A stretch of 64,000 nt of DNA from UBA7672 sp963784415 (GTDB lineage: Bacteria > Pseudomonadota > Alphaproteobacteria > Caulobacterales > Hyphomonadaceae): assembly GCA_963784415.1 (NCBI GenBank), contig CAWARK010000002.1, positions 372,001 through 436,000 of the forward strand, written 5' to 3'. Shown piece by piece: positions 62,958 through 64,000 of the stretch (positions within the stretch are counted from its first letter, which is position 1; the number at the start of each line of letters is the position of its first letter). The position numbers and the translations under genes were made by a program. Under the pieces are notes generated by a model that ran no database searches, was not told where the DNA came from, and worked only from the letters and a program-made list of their open reading frames with translations.

Positions 62958-64000
62958 TCAGCCCGCGCCGTCTTCCGGCGTGTTGGCGGTGGCGTCGGCG
63001 AGCTTGGTGTCGGCGGTCTCGCGGGAGAAGCGGGCGAGGATGGTGTCGGGGCCGATGTCGACGCGCATGGGCAGCACGATCAACGGTGCGTCGTGCGCGT
63101 GAAGCCGTCTCTGCAGGTTCAACGCCGTGCCGCCGTGGAGCAGGGTGGAAGCCCAGCCGTGCGGCTTGGTCATCGCGCGCGTGGCGACGAAGATCGCGTT
63201 CGGATAATCCCTCTGCGCCTTGAGGCAGAGTTCTTCCAGCGTGATCACCGCGTCGGTCGAGAAACCCGTATAGACCTTGGCCGGCATGCCGTGGTCGCGG
63301 CACCAGGCGACGATCTTGCCGGCGCGCTCGCCGACCTGCGTCTTCAGGCGTTCCAGCGCTTCGTGGCCGCCATAGGCCTCGGCGTCGACTTCGCCGGCGG
63401 AGATGATCAGCACCGAGTCGAACTGGCCGCGGAACAGGCGCTGGGCATGCATCAGCGCGTGCAGGCCGGCCGCGCCGTGCGGGCCGGTGACGATGCCGAC
63501 GGGGCGCTTCATCACGATCGGCTTGGGGATGTCGATGGCGGCGTCCGGATCGCGGATCAGCAGGTCTTCGAACGTGTTCTCCATCGACTTGTCGAAGCGG
63601 CGGTAGTGGTCGCGCACCCAGTAGCCGCAGGCTGCGATCATCAGCGCCACGACGAGCGCGACCCATGCACCCTGGCTGAACTTGGCGAGGAAGAGGGTGA
63701 CGAGGATCGAGACGGCGACCAGCAGCGCGATCATCGAAATGGCGGTGTCGATCGTCCATTTGATGGGCGGACGGCCGCGCCGGTTCGAGAAATTGTAGCG
63801 GACAAGGCCGGTGATCGAGAGGCTGAAGGTCAGGAAGACGTTGATCGAGTAGAGCACGACGAGGCTGTGAACCTGCCCCCCGGTGAACAGCAGCAGCAGG
63901 CTGGCCGCGACGCCCATGGTGAGGACGCCATTCTGCGCCACCAGCTTGTTGGAGAGGTGGGCGAACGAGTGCGGGGCCCACTTGTCGATGGCCATCCACG
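62958..64000 (-). CDS. APC-type amino acid/polyamine permease, C-terminal part
   Basis: The gene continues past the right edge; an internal ATG at 63995 is not the start, since the frame stays open to the window end. The visible part has membrane helices (GVLTMGVAASLLLLF, SLVVLYSINVFLTFSLSITGL, TAISMIALLVAVSILVTLFL, ALVVALMIAACGYWV) followed by a cytosolic domain of about 200 residues with VGIVTGPHGAAGLHALMHAQRL and a TRAMTKPHGW segment, an alpha/beta universal-stress-like domain. This layout matches bacterial APC permeases with a C-terminal USP-like domain. Substrate unknown. Confidence 0.8.
   Translation of the reverse strand, partial: WMAIDKWAPHSFAHLSNKLVAQNGVLTMGVAASLLLLFTGGQVHSLVVLYSINVFLTFSLSITGLVRYNFSNRRGRPPIKWTIDTAISMIALLVAVSILVTLFLAKFSQGAWVALVVALMIAACGYWVRDHYRRFDKSMENTFEDLLIRDPDAAIDIPKPIVMKRPVGIVTGPHGAAGLHALMHAQRLFRGQFDSVLIISAGEVDAEAYGGHEALERLKTQVGERAGKIVAWCRDHGMPAKVYTGFSTDAVITLEELCLKAQRDYPNAIFVATRAMTKPHGWASTLLHGGTALNLQRRLHAHDAPLIVLPMRVDIGPDTILARFSRETADTKLADATANTPEDGAG

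Noticed and set aside
1..64000. tRNA, rRNA or CRISPR array
   Set aside because: No cloverleaf-like or rRNA sequence and no regularly spaced direct repeats were recognised by eye. A dedicated tRNA scan was not possible, so an overlooked tRNA cannot be excluded.

Overview
The window is a high-GC, gene-dense bacterial chromosome segment. It suggests an alphaproteobacterium of the Caulobacterales/Hyphomonadaceae type. The grounds are an Usg-family protein, a TonB-ExbB-ExbD-ExbD-TPR operon, a CFA-type methyltransferase coupled to a DUF1295 protein, many exported peptidases and lipoproteins, and CATTCCGG-type palindromic repeats. The lineage is inferred from gene content only; no rRNA or tRNA gene was recognised.

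Layout. 1-8.9 kb: lipid-type metabolism (SDR fragment, carboxymuconolactone decarboxylase-like protein, VOC lipoprotein, a short AMP-binding enzyme with its TetR regulator, divergent 3-hydroxyacyl-CoA dehydrogenase), an ABC exporter, and a DUF1295/CFA methyltransferase pair. 9-21.4 kb: a large redoxin-cytochrome c-copper monooxygenase-like-EF-hand protein, DDAH, a membrane-anchored GH16 glycosidase, lepA, two paralogous NTF2-like proteins, aminopeptidase P and prmA. 21.4-26.7 kb: five very small hydrophilic proteins, a cupin dioxygenase-like protein, an exported PDLQG-type protein, and a lower-GC patch with a zinc-ribbon GIY-YIG-like protein and a membrane protein. 26.7-43.9 kb: UvrD-type helicase, exported hydrolase, Usg, TraB/GumN protein, Tex, an EF-Tu domain-3-like protein, a membrane M28 peptidase, a ClC channel, a YWTD propeller, an M20 peptidase and a second PDLQG protein. 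44-53 kb: TonB-dependent receptor, TSUP transporter, M19 dipeptidase, then a PepSY/DUF2271/DUF4198/ApbE operon that looks like an extracytoplasmic flavin-linked electron-transfer module. 53-58 kb: a repeat-rich spacer, DUF3601, a sulfotransferase-like protein, a class IV aminotransferase-fold protein lacking the expected lysine, and a DctA-family symporter carrying two EF-hands. 58.4-62.5 kb: the tonB-exbB-exbD-exbD-TPR operon that would energise outer-membrane receptors such as the one at 44.4 kb. The right edge cuts an APC-type permease.

Ten otherwise well conserved genes are interrupted by single-base shifts. Nearly all resolve as one inserted base, often in a short homopolymer, and every gene regains a whole-codon length after correction. 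I read these as probable sequencing or assembly insertions rather than ten real pseudogenes, and I annotate each as one gene spanning the shift. Three copies of a hairpin repeat built on a GGACCGCCGGGC arm lie downstream of genes at 8.9, 48.1 and 56.2 kb.
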